Shown piece by piece: positions 26,050-38,512 of a DNA stretch of 64,000 nt. Under the pieces are notes generated by a model. That model saw nothing but the letters and a program-made list of their open reading frames with translations. It ran no database searches and was not told the origin of the DNA. Within the stretch, counting starts at the first letter, position 1. Each line of letters starts with the position of its first letter. Position numbers and translations under genes: made by a program. Source of the stretch: Adineta steineri (taxonomy: Eukaryota > Rotifera > Eurotatoria > Adinetida > Adinetidae); contig CAJNOI010000101.1 in assembly GCA_905250115.1 (NCBI GenBank), positions 18,501 to 82,500 of the forward strand, read 5' to 3'.

Positions 26050-26960
26050 GTTCATACTAAATGTGTCTGTTAATGATGACGAAGGTTTCTATCAGATTCA
26101 TATATATAAATAAATAAAATCAAGATACATTCGTTTCTTTCACTCTTAAAGAAGACCATATTATTGAATTCTGTGGTAAGAACCAAGCTAAATACCTTAC
26201 CTGTACGTTTGATGAAAATAAAATATATATTGATTAATTTGGTTCACTCTTTATATGAAATATATTTCTTAATGATGTCGAAGGTTTTTATCATATTTAT
26301 ACATATGAATAAACAAAATCAACCCACACTTGCGTCCTTCACTTTTAAAGTACGTGATGTTGTTAAATATTGTGATAACAACCAAGCTAGTTATCTCACC
26401 TGTAAATTTGAACAACATAAAATTAATGTTGACTAATTAGCTTCATCCTTCAGATAAAATATATTTCTTAATGATGTCGTAGGTTGTTATCATATTTATA
26501 CATATGAGTAAACAAAATCAACCCACACTTGCGTCCTCCACTTTTAAAGAAAACGATGTCATTAAATTTTGTGATAACAACCACGTTAATTATCTCACCT
26601 GTACATATGATAAAAATAAAATCAATCTATGTTCTTTTGCTTCGCTATTAAAGAAAACGATGTTCTTAAATTTTGTGATAATAATCAAGCTAATGGCCTT
26701 ACCTGTAGATTTGAACAACATCAAATGCGTGTCCATTAATTCGCTTCACTCTTCATATAAAATATATTCGTTAATATCGTTGAAGGTTTTTATCTCACTT
26801 GTCAATATGAATAAAAAAAATTAATTTATATTCTTTCGCTTTATTATTAAAGAAAACGATTCTACTGAATTCAGTAATAACGTTCAACTTGTTTACTCTA
26901 ACTGTGCATATGAATAACTTCAAATAAATATTATCAATTATTTCTTGCATTATATTCATA
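26050..26960 (+). repeat. Degenerate tandem repeat, period about 196-200 bp
   Basis: Units begin with versions of TTAATGATGTCGAAGGTTTT at about 26071, 26269, 26465 and 26768. The third unit contains a partial internal extra copy, giving a 303-bp step. Each unit can be read as a short peptide with a cysteine pair, such as YCDNNQASYLTCKFEQHK, and most end in a stop codon. It looks like tandem copies of one coding segment that have decayed. I do not recognise the encoded motif. Confidence 0.65.
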
Positions 26961-27049
26961 AGCAAAACAAATTTCCTATAAAGATGTTCAAATAGCAACA
27001 CAACAATTTCTTTGATGTGCTTCAAATATTTTAACTGCAAGAAATCTTC

Positions 27050-30000
27050 TGTAAGAATAAAAATAAATGTATTATATTTGGATTTTATTCGTGTGACAAA
27101 TTTTTATAATGAATATAATACTGATATTGAATTTGAATGGTGAAATTTACGTAAAACATTTTTTATTGGTTTAGTTTTTACTAAATATATTTATTTGTAT
27201 AGAGTTATTTGCTGATGGAAATGATTTTTCATGGGAAATAATTGAAAAAGGTCCAAATATTTATTATGAAAAATAATTATAAAATGAAATTCTAATATAA
27301 ATGAAAAAAATTATATCATTATTAACTTCATCATTAAATATCAAACAAAATATAATAATCAATACATTGAAAATTTTTATGTAATTAGAAATAAAATTAA
27401 CAAATTATCTTTCGAATAAATTTATTCAAGAAATTGAAAATAGTCAAATTCATTTTTCAGAAAATTCTTATTCAAATCTCAATTCGAGTAAATGTTTTTT
27501 TGGTTTTATTAATTAATTTTTTTTTCTTTCTCTTTAGTCTTTAAAGAGCCACTTGCTCTATTTGATAATTAAATATTTTCATCAAATACAAATCCTTCAA
27601 GGTTAATATCATTATCAATTATTGATCATAGTCAAAATGAAATTTCTATTGAAATAATTATTTCTCATGATCCAAATTCATTTATTTCACCAATAATTTT
27701 ACAAAATGCTACATCAATCACTTCAATTTTTTTGGTATTAACATCACAAATTCTCTTCTTATTTTAGTTAATTTTGCAATACATTCTCTGAATAAAAATC
27801 TTGCTTGCATGTTTATTTATTTATAAATATGATAAATCAAAGTATTTATATATATTTTATTAATAATTAACAAACATTAGATCATTAACCAGTCATATTT
27901 TATTTACGAGAATTAAGTTCAAGAGAAATGATTGATATTTGTTCGAATAAATCAATAAATAGTCCACCAATGATATATGAACGAATTAATATTACATGAA
28001 ATTATGAATTATGAGTTTTTACATCAGGTTGTTATTATCTTGATAAAAATAAGCAATGGAAATCTGATGGATTACTAGTTGGTCCATTAACAAATCATTA
28101 TAAAACGCAATATTTTTCAACTCATTAAACAACATTTGCTAGTAGTTTTATTATTTTACCTAAACCACTTGATTGAAATTATATTTTTGCTAATGCTGAT
28201 TTTATACGAAATAAACAAATTTATTTAACTATTATTTCTATATTTTTACTTTATATTATTTTAATAATTTATGTATGTTATAAAAATAAAAAAAAGATTT
28301 TGAAAAATTAAGAGTAACACAATTACCTGATAATCATCAATCAAATAAATATTTCTATAAAATTATTATTTTTACTAGCCAACGAAATAATGCAGAAACG
28401 AATTCAAACGTAAGATTTCAGGAAAAAAAAGAAGTATATTCTTAAAATATTTATTATATATGCATATTGACATATCGGGTAATAATGATCAGACATATGT
28501 TCGAACATAAACTGATTCTCATCGAAAAAATTTTTGAGAAGGTGAAACTGATGCATTTATCATGGCTGTCTCAAGGTAGATTTTCACGTTGAATTATTTT
28601 GAAAAGAAAAAAAGATGGCATTATTATTTCGGTCATTAAGATTTCTCAATTATACTCATATTTGGCATGCTAATATAGATACAGGCTGTTTATCATCATA
28701 GTTTTTAAAATATATAATTATTCGAAATTTACAAGTATTGGAAAAAATTTCATTATATTTCTCAATAATGGTTTGATGTTGAAAAATAAAATAAAAAAAT
28801 TGAAATATTTATTTATTTACTTTTTTTTTTTAATAGATTGAACGTATTTTACCAGTCGCTAATGAAATTAAAAAATATCCTTACAGTTATATCTTTTTCA
28901 ATGGTCATTTATGATTTTCATTATTTTCTCGTTCGCCATCAGATGAATTACCACGTGTTCATTGATTTATTTATTGTTTTATTTTACTTTTTACATCAAT
29001 ATATTCAAAATATAATGTATTCTGATTGATCAAATTAGGTTAAAATAAATGCTTCATGAAACTAGTTTATCATTTAATTCTTTTTATATACCTTCTCAAG
29101 AAGTATAATAAAAATTTTATGTTTATTTCTTTTGTATATATATATACATACATCGCAGCGCTTGTCAAGGCTCTAGCGAAAAATTTATTTAGATAGGACG
29201 TCCTCCACAAAAAAAATCAGGACGTTGCAATGCATGTATATATACTATTAGATAATAATTGGTGAAATATTTACATTAATTTCAAGCCTTTTACTTGTTC
29301 AATTCTTTCGATATCGTCAATCTTATTAAAATCAAATTTCATCATTACTTTCAAACATTATATAAAATAAAACCCACTTGAAAACTGATTTTCTTCTAAT
29401 TTTTTTAGTCCGAGACCAAATACTATTAATCAAAAGAAGAATCAAATTAAATAATCATTTATCTTTTCTTGGTGGTGTATATGTATTATTAATGGACTTT
29501 GTACAATATTAGTTGGTATTTCAGTATTTTTGATAATTATTCGAGAAATTGAATTTGATAATATACAAACTTAGAAATAGTTAATATCAATTCGAAGTGT
29601 ATTTTTCTCATCAATACTTTCTCTCACACAACCATTGAAAATAAACTTATTTTACTGTATTTTTTCCTCTTCATACTCGATTTCTATTAAAGATTATATT
29701 TTTTACTTGTTTCTGCTGAAATTCAAACGATGACAATTAAATTGATGTAAATAATGATGAAGAATACATTCATTTTAATCAGATAAGTTTATTTCTATAA
29801 TCCAAGAGGGAGATAACATATAGACTTCATCCATAAAGTCTCACGAAACTTTTATTCATACAAATTGATTAAATGAAATTGAAATATGATCAAGTATTCG
29901 CGACGCATTGAGTTATTTATCCAAATCGTCATAGGGATTTTTATCTCCAAGTTCATCATTTAAGAAAATTTATTATAAATTCAAGACAAATTAATTGTGA

Positions 30001-31080
30001 TTATACAAAAGTTCGTGTTTTTCTTTCCATGAAAGATTTTTTTTAATGTTTATTGAAATGAATGTTTAGATTTATGATATAACGTTGAACCACCTCCTAA
30101 TTCAAGTGATTATATAAATAATAAAACTAATCGGGTAATTGGTTGCTAATAATGAGATAAATACGAATTAAATCGAATTTATGTTCTAATCTATTATAGA
30201 ATTTTTCATTCATGTCTATATAATTATAGTTTATTAAATGAAGATAAACATTCTTATCAACCTTGATGGAATAGTAAAACAAAAAAAACTTCAGTTCATC
30301 AATTTATCAATCATTTAAATATAAAACAAGTACAGAATGATATATATATATATTTCTATTGGTACTCATGAAAGTGGTGGTTATACTCATGTATTTTGTA
30401 ATTCTTTATCTGATATTCAAAGTAATTCATCTAAACTTCATCAATTAGAATGGATTAATACTCATACATGAACTGTAATAATTCAATTTAATTTATATAA
30501 CCCAAATGTTCAATTACATTACTTTTAGAAATTTAATGAAAAAAAGCAAATGCATATGTTTATATAAATTTACAATTAGCATTTCATTTTAATGATATAT
30601 TAATATATTTATTAGGGTTTATTTTCGTACAATTAAATTTATTCAGTTATGTCGTTTTAAAACTAATATTTTTAATTATTATTCAGATATTAATATATCT
30701 TATGAAAGAATTAATTTTCTTTCCAATTGTTTTTATTTATTATTTGATTCTGAAATTTGGTTTTGTTCAGGAGGGTTATCACAAACATTTATTATTAATG
30801 TAATTAAATAAAACTAGAAATTTTTTAGAACCATTGTTATTTAGTTTATTTATTTTTTTAGTTGTTTTGCTTTTTATGAATATATTTATTTCAATTCTTA
30901 ATGAAGATTTTCATCATGTTCAAGATCATATTAAAAATAATAATAATCATCAAATATTTTCATTTGTATTAAATAAGTTTCTATGCTGGATTGGAATGTT
31001 CGATTAATTGAAGAATTTTCAAAGAAGATTGATCAATTATTGAATGCAATCAATCGATATGTCACAAAGACTTGAAAGAA
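27050..31080 (+). pseudogene. Decayed polycystin-1-family gene (GPS-TM-PLAT-channel)
   Basis: No long frame survives, but landmarks occur in the correct order. They are: a GPS-like SGCYYLDKNKQW (about 28026); FASSFIILPKP followed by D-stop-NYIFANADF (TGA at 28174, in place of the usual Trp); a TM1 helix; PLAT-like LNYTHIWHANIDTG (about 28650-28690); a SRSPSDELPRVH stretch with the following helix (about 28930-29030); HESGGYTHVFCNSLSDIQ and EWINTHT with a TGA at 30469; and the channel segment LLFMNIFISILNEDF (about 30880-30920). Stops and frameshifts are spread throughout, so this is an old pseudogene. Its 5' limit is uncertain. Confidence 0.8.
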
Positions 31081-31339
31081 TAAATATAAATGATACTACA
31101 ACTGAATTGTGTTGTTTCTTTCTTCAACTATTTTTTAATGTTAAAGAAAAACAAAGGAAATAATATTATTTCAATTCGAACTTCTTATCTCATCTTTATT
31201 TAATAATACTGTTTGATAAAGTATCATTCATATCAAACGAAGCAATACATTTTTATGATAGATAATAGACAGTGATAATAAACCAGATTGAACTCAAGTT
31301 AAAAAATTCAATTATGAATAGTACTATTTGTTAAGAGAA

Positions 31340-31724
31340 AAGTAACAAAATATGTGACAGTATATTTTTAGGATTGCAAAAATCTGATGTCAATGTAAAA
31401 CAATTATTTAAAATGAAAGAAAAACCTTAATCAAATCATCTGTAAAATAATAGAAATTGATGATTCATTAGAACAAAATTTATTCAAATACATTAATGAA
31501 ATGTTGAATTTTTATTTCCGAAAGTCAAAAAAAATAATTATAATGTTTTAATACTTTATTGTGTTTTTCGTATTGCAAGAAGTGCTTCTATAGTTATTGC
31601 TTACTTAATGAGTAGACATCAAATGAAGTATGATCAATCGTTTTCTTATGTCAAAACAAAAAGAGCAATCATACGTCCGCATGTAAATTCTATTGAACAA
31701 TTAAGAAGTACTTTGAAATGTTAA
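31340..31724 (+). pseudogene. Dual-specificity phosphatase remnant
   Basis: The 3' part reads in one frame as a DUSP core: the P-loop position reads YCVFRIARS, keeping the Cys and Arg of CX5R but with Tyr where His is usual, followed by SIVIAYLMSRHQMKYDQ and a proper end. Upstream pieces (DSIFLGLQKSDVNVKQLFKM and IEIDDSLEQNLFKYINEM) lie in other frames with stops between them. At least two frameshifts separate the blocks, so the gene is broken. Confidence 0.72.
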
Positions 31725-32096
31725 TCAGTAGTAAACATCTTTCACTTTCTATTTGTAGCTATAGTTATAAAATGTCTATTTGAAATAGCTTAATCCCCTT
31801 TCGTTTCAACTACCAATATAAATCATATGGTGTCGGCTTCTTTTTTTTCGTTTATATGCTTTATTTTCTAAACTAAAACATCACCAAATGGATAGATGCG
31901 TAATAAAAATGATTAATAATTTTCTTGACTACATTGCTTCTCATATGACCCCATTGAATTATATTAAACAATGAAAAGAAGATATTTTAACAATAAATAA
32001 TGAGCTTATGGTTAAACGGAAGTTTGTTTCGTAAAACGAGGATGTCGATAGATTCGTTATCCGCATCCACACCCTCAAGATACATATTTGTTTCTA

Positions 32097-33032
32097 TTAT
32101 AGATCAAGGATACAAGGATTGGACGAATGGGTGCATGTAGTTGCTCTATAATACTTGATTTGATGAGTAATTGTATCTTGTGTTATAAAACAACAAACTT
32201 CAATTGTTATCGGCATTTTAAATAATTGATTCTGTGTGTTGGTTATATAATCTTCCAATTTTTCTGTCATACAGTCATAAGGAAAACGATAGTCAGCAGT
32301 GAGAAGTGTTGCATGAAATGGATCTTGATCAAAATCACGTGGATATTTGATGATAACATTACCATTCTGACTAATCGATTGTTCAAGTCCTCTGACAAAC
32401 GTTTGTAGTGTTAGTTGGGACTGTTCATCTACAAGCAACTCAATATAACCATGTTTTATATCAATAGCACATATAATATTATGATAAAATGTTATATTGA
32501 ATGATGACCATTCGTATGAGGAAAAACCAATTTCAATTCCAGTTTGTTCCTCAGCAGTATAACATGAAAAATAATCAAGTGAAATATGTAGTTCTGCGAT
32601 GACATTGACAACGTTTAAAATTATACTAGTTAAAGTTCTCTTATGAAGAACTGTAAAATTAGTAGCTGAAGGTGTAAAGCTGTTATCATAATGTTTCAGA
32701 ATAAATAGTTCTAACAAAGCAGCTACTTGAATCATTGATGGACTAAGAAACAATGGAATAATTGGATCAATAACACGATTACTTGTACTCGAAAGACAGT
32801 CAGCACTTGGATTATAAGCATAGTCGTATGGTACCAGATGACATGTTTCATACAATGGATATAATTGTGCTTCATCTGGAATTTGATTATTGATTGGTGA
32901 CTGACCAGCCGGTAGCTGATAAGGTACGTTTATTTGATTGTTTGTATTAACACACTTGAAATTCTAATTAGCACTCGTACCAACGACCAACAAACCAACA
33001 AAGAAGGATATGTTGATCGTGATGACCAACAT
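32097..33032 (-). pseudogene. Secreted 2H-phosphoesterase-like protein with one amber codon
   Basis: A 312-codon frame begins at an ATG (33032) with a typical signal peptide (MLVITINISFFVGLLVVG) and is interrupted only by TAG at 32964-32966, codon 23, directly after the signal. The rest is open to the TAA at 32097. Two H-x-S/T-hydrophobic motifs, HISL (residue 149) and HATL (residue 240), are spaced about 90 residues apart as in 2H phosphoesterases, a superfamily that cleaves or forms phosphoester bonds in RNA and nucleotides. The family call rests on these motifs only. The next ATG lies far inside, so the stop should abolish the normal product unless it is read through, spliced out or a sequencing error. 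Confidence 0.55.
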
Positions 33033-33990
33033 TTTGGTTGTATTACTTGTGTGAACTAAACATAATAAAATTTTTCGTTGGTAAAACAAAGAAAATAGAT
33101 ACACTGGATAAAAATAGAGAAAAAAAGTCATTTGTTGCTAAATAAATTCTATGAAATATTTTTTCTTGTCTTTTAAAAGAAATATTTAGTAAAATGCGTT
33201 TTGTATATATAAAATATCTTTGTTGTTGTGACTTGTTCACACGCAAATAATTTCTTTATTTAATCGTAAGAGCGAGAAGAAAAAATATTTACAAGCGTAC
33301 TTTCCACCAGTAGAATAAACTCTACTATTTAAAGATATTATTTATATTCTTTAGACTACAATCGAATAATATAACTTAAGCCAAAAAAGAATGAATACAA
33401 ATAAACGAATACAACATCAAGAAACACATTATTTTATATCTCCTTTACTGCAGTGATCACTGATGCATCCATCGTCGTTTTATTACCTTAATAAAATAAT
33501 GGTAATCAATCGGAGAACGAAGCTGTCAAGCCACGCTATTTTTCGATTGCTTGCATCATGAACTGAAAATAACTCATACAGATTACAAAAAAAAATACTG
33601 ATCAGCGCACGTTTTTATCTTTCCTTTCTTGCAATCATTACTAATGCATACACTCTTCATCTGGACTAACGAACAAGTCAACACGTAGTTAAATAGAAGA
33701 AACTTCACGTAAAGCCACTATTGATCGTTTATTCAACGAATATTACTTGTGATAATATATAATACCGAAAGAAGAACAAGAAATTCAGCAGCACAGAGTG
33801 TGGGTTTGAAATTTAACTGATAATCATTACTATACCCACTCCACTCCACATTCAACCACACCCACCCTCAAGATTTATTTATGTTAAAAATATAAATGTA
33901 TTTATGCTCACAGATTATTTTATACAAGTCAATCAAAAACTTGTCAATATCAAAGAAAATCATTATTTTCGTTATTATATTCGTCTCAGT
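33033..33990. other. Intergenic with a C-rich telomere-like tract
   Basis: Apart from a CCCACACCCACCCTCAAG-like tract at about 33833-33872, nothing was recognised. Confidence 0.5.
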
Positions 33991-34656
33991 TTATTTCTTT
34001 TGTGATGCAAGAAATTTATTTAATGTTGCATTTGCTTCATCCCATGATTTTATTTCTGTTGATAATCGTTTTACCCACGCTTGTACATTTGGATAATCTT
34101 CATATGAAGCTCCCGAAATTGGTAACATCACTACTTCACATACTAATGCAATATCAGCAATTGAAAGTTGATTTCCACCAGCAATATAATTATTTTTACT
34201 TAAGTTTTCATCCATGAATGTTAAACTTGATTTTAACACATCGTTACCTTCTTTTCTTAATTCTTCGATTTTCTGTTCAGAAAATTGTTTAATAGGACCA
34301 AACACATTTGCTCCTATCAATCGAAGAGATCCATGACGAAGATTCGAATGATGCCAATCTAACCAATAATCAACTTTAGCACGTTGTTTAAGATCTTTTG
34401 GATAATAATGATCAGGTAGATTTCTACTTTCACATAAATAACGCATTATTGTATGTGATTCACCTAAATGAAAACCATCGTCAACAATTGATGGAACTTT
34501 TCCAGATGGATTTATTTGTTTGTAAGCAGCACTTTTAGTTTCTCCTTTCATTATACCGATTTCGTAAACCTGATGTTCAATGTTATTATCCATCAATAAC
34601 ATGGAGACCGCACGACATGGTTGAGATATCCAATCAGTGTATAGATCAAGTACCAT
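33991..34656 (-). CDS. Glutathione S-transferase, theta-like
   Basis: A single-exon 221-residue protein of normal GST length. The N-terminal thioredoxin-like domain (about 1-80) has the active-site region SQPCRAV with a serine near residue 11, the cis-proline motif GKVPSI and the gamma-glutamyl-binding ESHTIMRYL. The helical C-terminal domain (about 90-220) has the N-capping pattern SIADIALVCEV. Theta-class GSTs conjugate glutathione to electrophiles in the cytosol using this serine. The first ATG at 34656 fits. The gene is intact although both neighbours are decayed. Confidence 0.9.
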   Translation of the reverse strand: MVLDLYTDWISQPCRAVSMLLMDNNIEHQVYEIGIMKGETKSAAYKQINPSGKVPSIVDDGFHLGESHTIMRYLCESRNLPDHYYPKDLKQRAKVDYWLDWHHSNLRHGSLRLIGANVFGPIKQFSEQKIEELRKEGNDVLKSSLTFMDENLSKNNYIAGGNQLSIADIALVCEVVMLPISGASYEDYPNVQAWVKRLSTEIKSWDEANATLNKFLASQKK

Positions 34657-36142
34657 TTTAGAAATCTGAAAAGAAAATGTATATTATGATTTTATATTAA
34701 AGTGTCGTCGCTCGCTTTCTATCTAATGTTTTTTTTTATTATAAAAGACGGTATTTTTTATTGACTGTTCGACACCGAGTTATTTCGTTCTTATCTATTA
34801 CCACAGAATAATATTATATAAATTCGTTTCTGTCGTTGTTAACTGATTCTGCTGTGGTTTTATCTTTATCAAGAATCGTAGAATAAATAATAGCAGTATA
34901 AAAGATAAGGAATAAGTTGCTCGATACATATCTAAACAACTGAAAATATAGGTCGTTACAAAGGGTAACAACTTCGAAATCTATAAAAAATTGCATGAAG
35001 GGCCTAGGTGAAAACAAGTTAAGTAATCGCTAGAATGTACCAAATCTCTGATTACATATTCATGAAATTTAGATAATGACAGCATGTCTTTCATTGATAA
35101 TTTGTAACTTGACATTTCAGAATTATATTTATATTTTGTTTTATGTAACAGATTTATGTATTAAATAATTTACAAAATTACATATAGTATTTAATAAATT
35201 TGGGTGTGGATGTGGATATAATTTTTATCTAGTATCCAAGATTACACCCTTACCCACCTACCCTCTAGTAATTTCTGCAAAAATCGCAAAAAACGAATCT
35301 CATCGACATTATAACATAGTGTATGAGATGAAGTCTTTTAAATACAAAACTCATTTCGAATGACAAGTCATTGTAGCTATGGGCGAGTGTGGATGAAGGT
35401 GTGGTTTATTCTTTTCATACCCACACTCTCAAGTGATCTACGAAGTTATTTAACAACAGAACATTTAGAACAATTAATGAGAATATCAATGGAAGGACCA
35501 TCCAATCTAGTTAATGATTTAAAACGTTTTAATTATTGATTGTTAGAAAAGTAAAAAGGTGCAACGAATTTTGGTTTAATTTAGTTTTTCTTTCAATGTT
35601 CCTTTTTCATACTATACTGATAACAGAAGAAAAGTCTAATTGAATTATAAAAAAAAATAAATAAAAATTTGTACGGATTTTCAACGTGATAAAAAAAATT
35701 TTACCTAACAATCCATCCAAAAAACAAAACCTAGATAAAATACTGCCTGTAACAGAAACGAAAGAAAGAAACAGAAAGAGAAAAGAAATATATTTGTAGA
35801 ACGAGAAGAGAAAAAATGAATAAAAGGAAGAGAACAGTAGTAGTATCTCGTACACCAACAAAGTATCGTGAGTCATCAAAACAAGGATGGTAATGTCGCA
35901 ATGAGCGAAAACTTGATGGAAATTTCCAAAGTTAAGTTATAATCACATGTTTTGTCGATATTTAAGCTTTGTAACATTGCATAATTTGCCATTTCATACT
36001 TAATATGACACTCTATAATTCAACTTGTTGAGACAATAATCTCAGTGTCTTGTTATCAAACAAGATTTCTTATTTGATTATTTATCAGCTTTATCGAATA
36101 TAAACAAAACCCAACTTTTACACACCACATTAATCGTTCAAA
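34657..36142. other. Intergenic with telomere-like tracts and a transposase tail
   Basis: No intact gene. It contains G-rich/C-rich tracts at about 35199-35275 and 35379-35433 and a hAT-like transposase fragment at 35438-35539. An open frame on the minus strand at 35607-35879 is low-complexity Phe/Ser sequence and is not considered coding. Confidence 0.55.
35438..35539 (+). mobile_element. C-terminal scrap of a hAT-like transposase
   Basis: A 33-codon open stretch ending in TGA contains LTTEHLEQLMRISMEGPS, which resembles the dimerisation tail of hAT-type transposase or related zinc-finger proteins. No upstream transposase was found, so this is a remnant. It begins directly after a CCCACACTCTCAAG tract. 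Confidence 0.5.
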
Positions 36143-38512
36143 ATGGCGTGGACTTGTAGTGAATGTACTCTTCTAAATTCATCAAACGACTTAATTTGTA
36201 TTGTATGTGAACAAGGATATCGATTATTTTCTATGGACACAGAAGAGAACGACTCATTTATGGTCAACGATGCGACTCAATCGAACGAAGTTGAATCTCT
36301 CCTAACGTTTTCTGATGAAAATCAGTTCAACGAACAAAACAGTCTTTTGACGTGGGTGGATGAAAATTCGTCGAATGTATCAGATAGTTCATCGAGCAGT
36401 GAAGATGAATGTGAAGACAGTCATCCTGGTAAGACAAGTGATTCCATCTCTATTTTCATGAAATAAATCATTAAATTCAATTTTATTTTAGAGTCATCTC
36501 GGAATCAAAGGGATGTTTATGTTCGACATGATGGTAAACTTCTACATGGACAAGACGCGACTGATGAACGTAAACGATCAATTGCGAAACGAAAAGCATT
36601 AGATATACAAAAGTTATTAGAAGCAGAAAGACCGTCTACGTTTTCCATCAACGTTTTGAGAGCTTCTGCGACTCCTGCATCGACACACGCGTTTGGGCTA
36701 ATATCAAAAGGTCAGTTTAATGCAATGACGGCTTATGCCAAAGGTGTCAATGCAAGCGCTGGTGCAACAGCACAAGTAGCTCCTATTTCAGTAGCAAATG
36801 CATATGCTACTGGCGTCAACGCCTCGGCTTCTGCTTCGGCTTCTGCAGTGCGTGTCAACGTATTAAATCAGAATGTAAGCGGTTTGAGTACGTCTGCTAG
36901 TGTGAATGCCGATGGAGTAAGTGTTGCAGCTGGAAATGTTAGCATAACTGGAGCAGAAGCTGCAGTATCTGCATCCGCTTCAGCAGCTAGAGTCACTGTT
37001 GGTAACGTCGATATAACTGGAGCTAGTGCTGGTGCCAGTGCAAAAGTCAACGGAACTGGTGTTACTGCTTTCAATGCCTGTGTCGGTGGTCCCAGTGCGG
37101 CTGCTTCTATTTCTGTCGATGGAAGTTTATCGTTCGGCAATATTAACTTAGGTCTTCGACCATCTTTGGATATTGGTTTTGGATTTAATATCGGAATTCC
37201 GTTCTTGAGTGGTTCAAGGCTCGGAGGTGGCGGCGATAACAATAGCAATGGCAACACAAACAACAGTGGTGAAGGTACTAATAACAATAATAACGGAAGT
37301 AACGGTGCTAATGCAGGCGGATTAGCAGGTCTTCAACAGCGTTTGTTAGAGAAATATCCGAATCGACGATACTATGCAAACCCTGTTGATTATCCAATTA
37401 CACGTAATACAAGTGGTGAGCCGATTGACCCCCTTCTACCGGATGACAGTACACCACGAACTGATAGCGACACTCCAAACGTTACCAATGTTGTCAATCG
37501 ACACAACGAACTCGTTGAAAATGGTAATAAATTTGTCGGATTTAAAGGAACTCCACCAACCAATAATGCGCCATTAGAGTCATTACCAGCGAACAATAAT
37601 GCCGGTGTTCCAGCACAAGCAGGTCCGGTTGAAGAAAGGATGTGGAGTGGAATGTACACTTCACCATCGCCCGATGTCGCCAAAGGTTACGCTGGTGATG
37701 ATTATGGCTGCCCAGGTACTATCAGTCGTGTTTATGTACCTAAAGATGCTGCTGAACATTATTCCACAAATATCGGACTGGAGACAGCACATGGAGAAGG
37801 AGCATTGAGAGCAGTCAAAGAGCATTCAAAAGGTAAATACATATTCAGTGGTCCTCAAGATTCAAAGAATCCTGATTTATTTGCTCCTGAAACGGTTATT
37901 TCACCTACTGTACGAAATGAAACGTTGTCAGCTGGAACCATGAAGTTTGAGCCTTCAGCCCACGAGATTGATCATTCTTCGTATAGATTTAAGAAATATC
38001 ATACTCAAGAATTGAAATGCTCAAAGATAGTTCCAGATTACATCGTTGGCATTAAAACTGCGGACGATTGTGCAAGAGATGGTGGTCGTGAACGTCTTGC
38101 TCACGTTTTTCAAGGTCAACAACCACATATTCCTGATAATGATCCACCAAAAAAGAAAGAATTGAGTGAAGATGATAAATTATTATTGGATGAATGCAAG
38201 AAATTAGGAATAGAAATTTCTCCAGATAAGTTAGATAAATTAAAGACGAACATAAGAAGTGATGAAGAATACGAACGTGAAGAAGATGCCCAGAATCGAA
38301 ATACACAAGGAAATTCCAATATGATCGCTGGTGCAAACACTAGAGAGCGAAAAGAAAGCGAACAGAAACCAGAAGAAACCGAAAACAATCCACCAGAACC
38401 ATGTAAAAATCATGCAAGTAACGTTCGTTGTATGAAATGTATGGTTGGCTCATCTGGACCGCGCATTCGTAATATTCGTGGTCGTATATTTGGTTTCGAT
38501 TCCAACAAATAA
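36143..38512 (+). CDS. RanBP2-zinc-finger protein with Ala/Ser repeat and ADP-ribosyltransferase-like domain
   Basis: Two exons, 36143-36428 and 36492-38512 (63-bp intron, phase 1), give 768 residues. The N-terminus has a RanBP2-type zinc finger (WTCSECTL...CIVC), which usually binds RNA or ubiquitin, followed by an acidic Ser stretch. Then comes a region of imperfect Ala/Ser/Val repeats (GVNASA, SVNADGVSVAAGNVSITGA), a Gly/Asn-rich linker, and a C-terminal domain with GFKGT, MWSGMYTSPSPDVAKGYA, GTISRVYVPKD and IFSGPQ. This order of motifs resembles the diphtheria/exotoxin-A-type ADP-ribosyltransferase fold, but Lys stands where the catalytic His is expected, so activity is doubtful. The sequence is less AT-rich than its neighbours. 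The enzyme call is an inference; the gene structure is firm. Confidence 0.7.

Noticed and set aside
26050-26960. Tandem repeat as a CRISPR array
   Set aside because: Units of about 200 bp diverge along their whole length, with no constant repeat and variable spacer pattern, in a eukaryotic genome.
35607-35879. Minus-strand open frame of 90 codons
   Set aside because: Phe/Ser low-complexity sequence arising from A-rich DNA; no homology or splice context recognised.
36868-37287. Minus-strand open frame of 139 codons
   Set aside because: It is the antisense shadow of the Ala/Ser-rich repeat of the zinc-finger gene.
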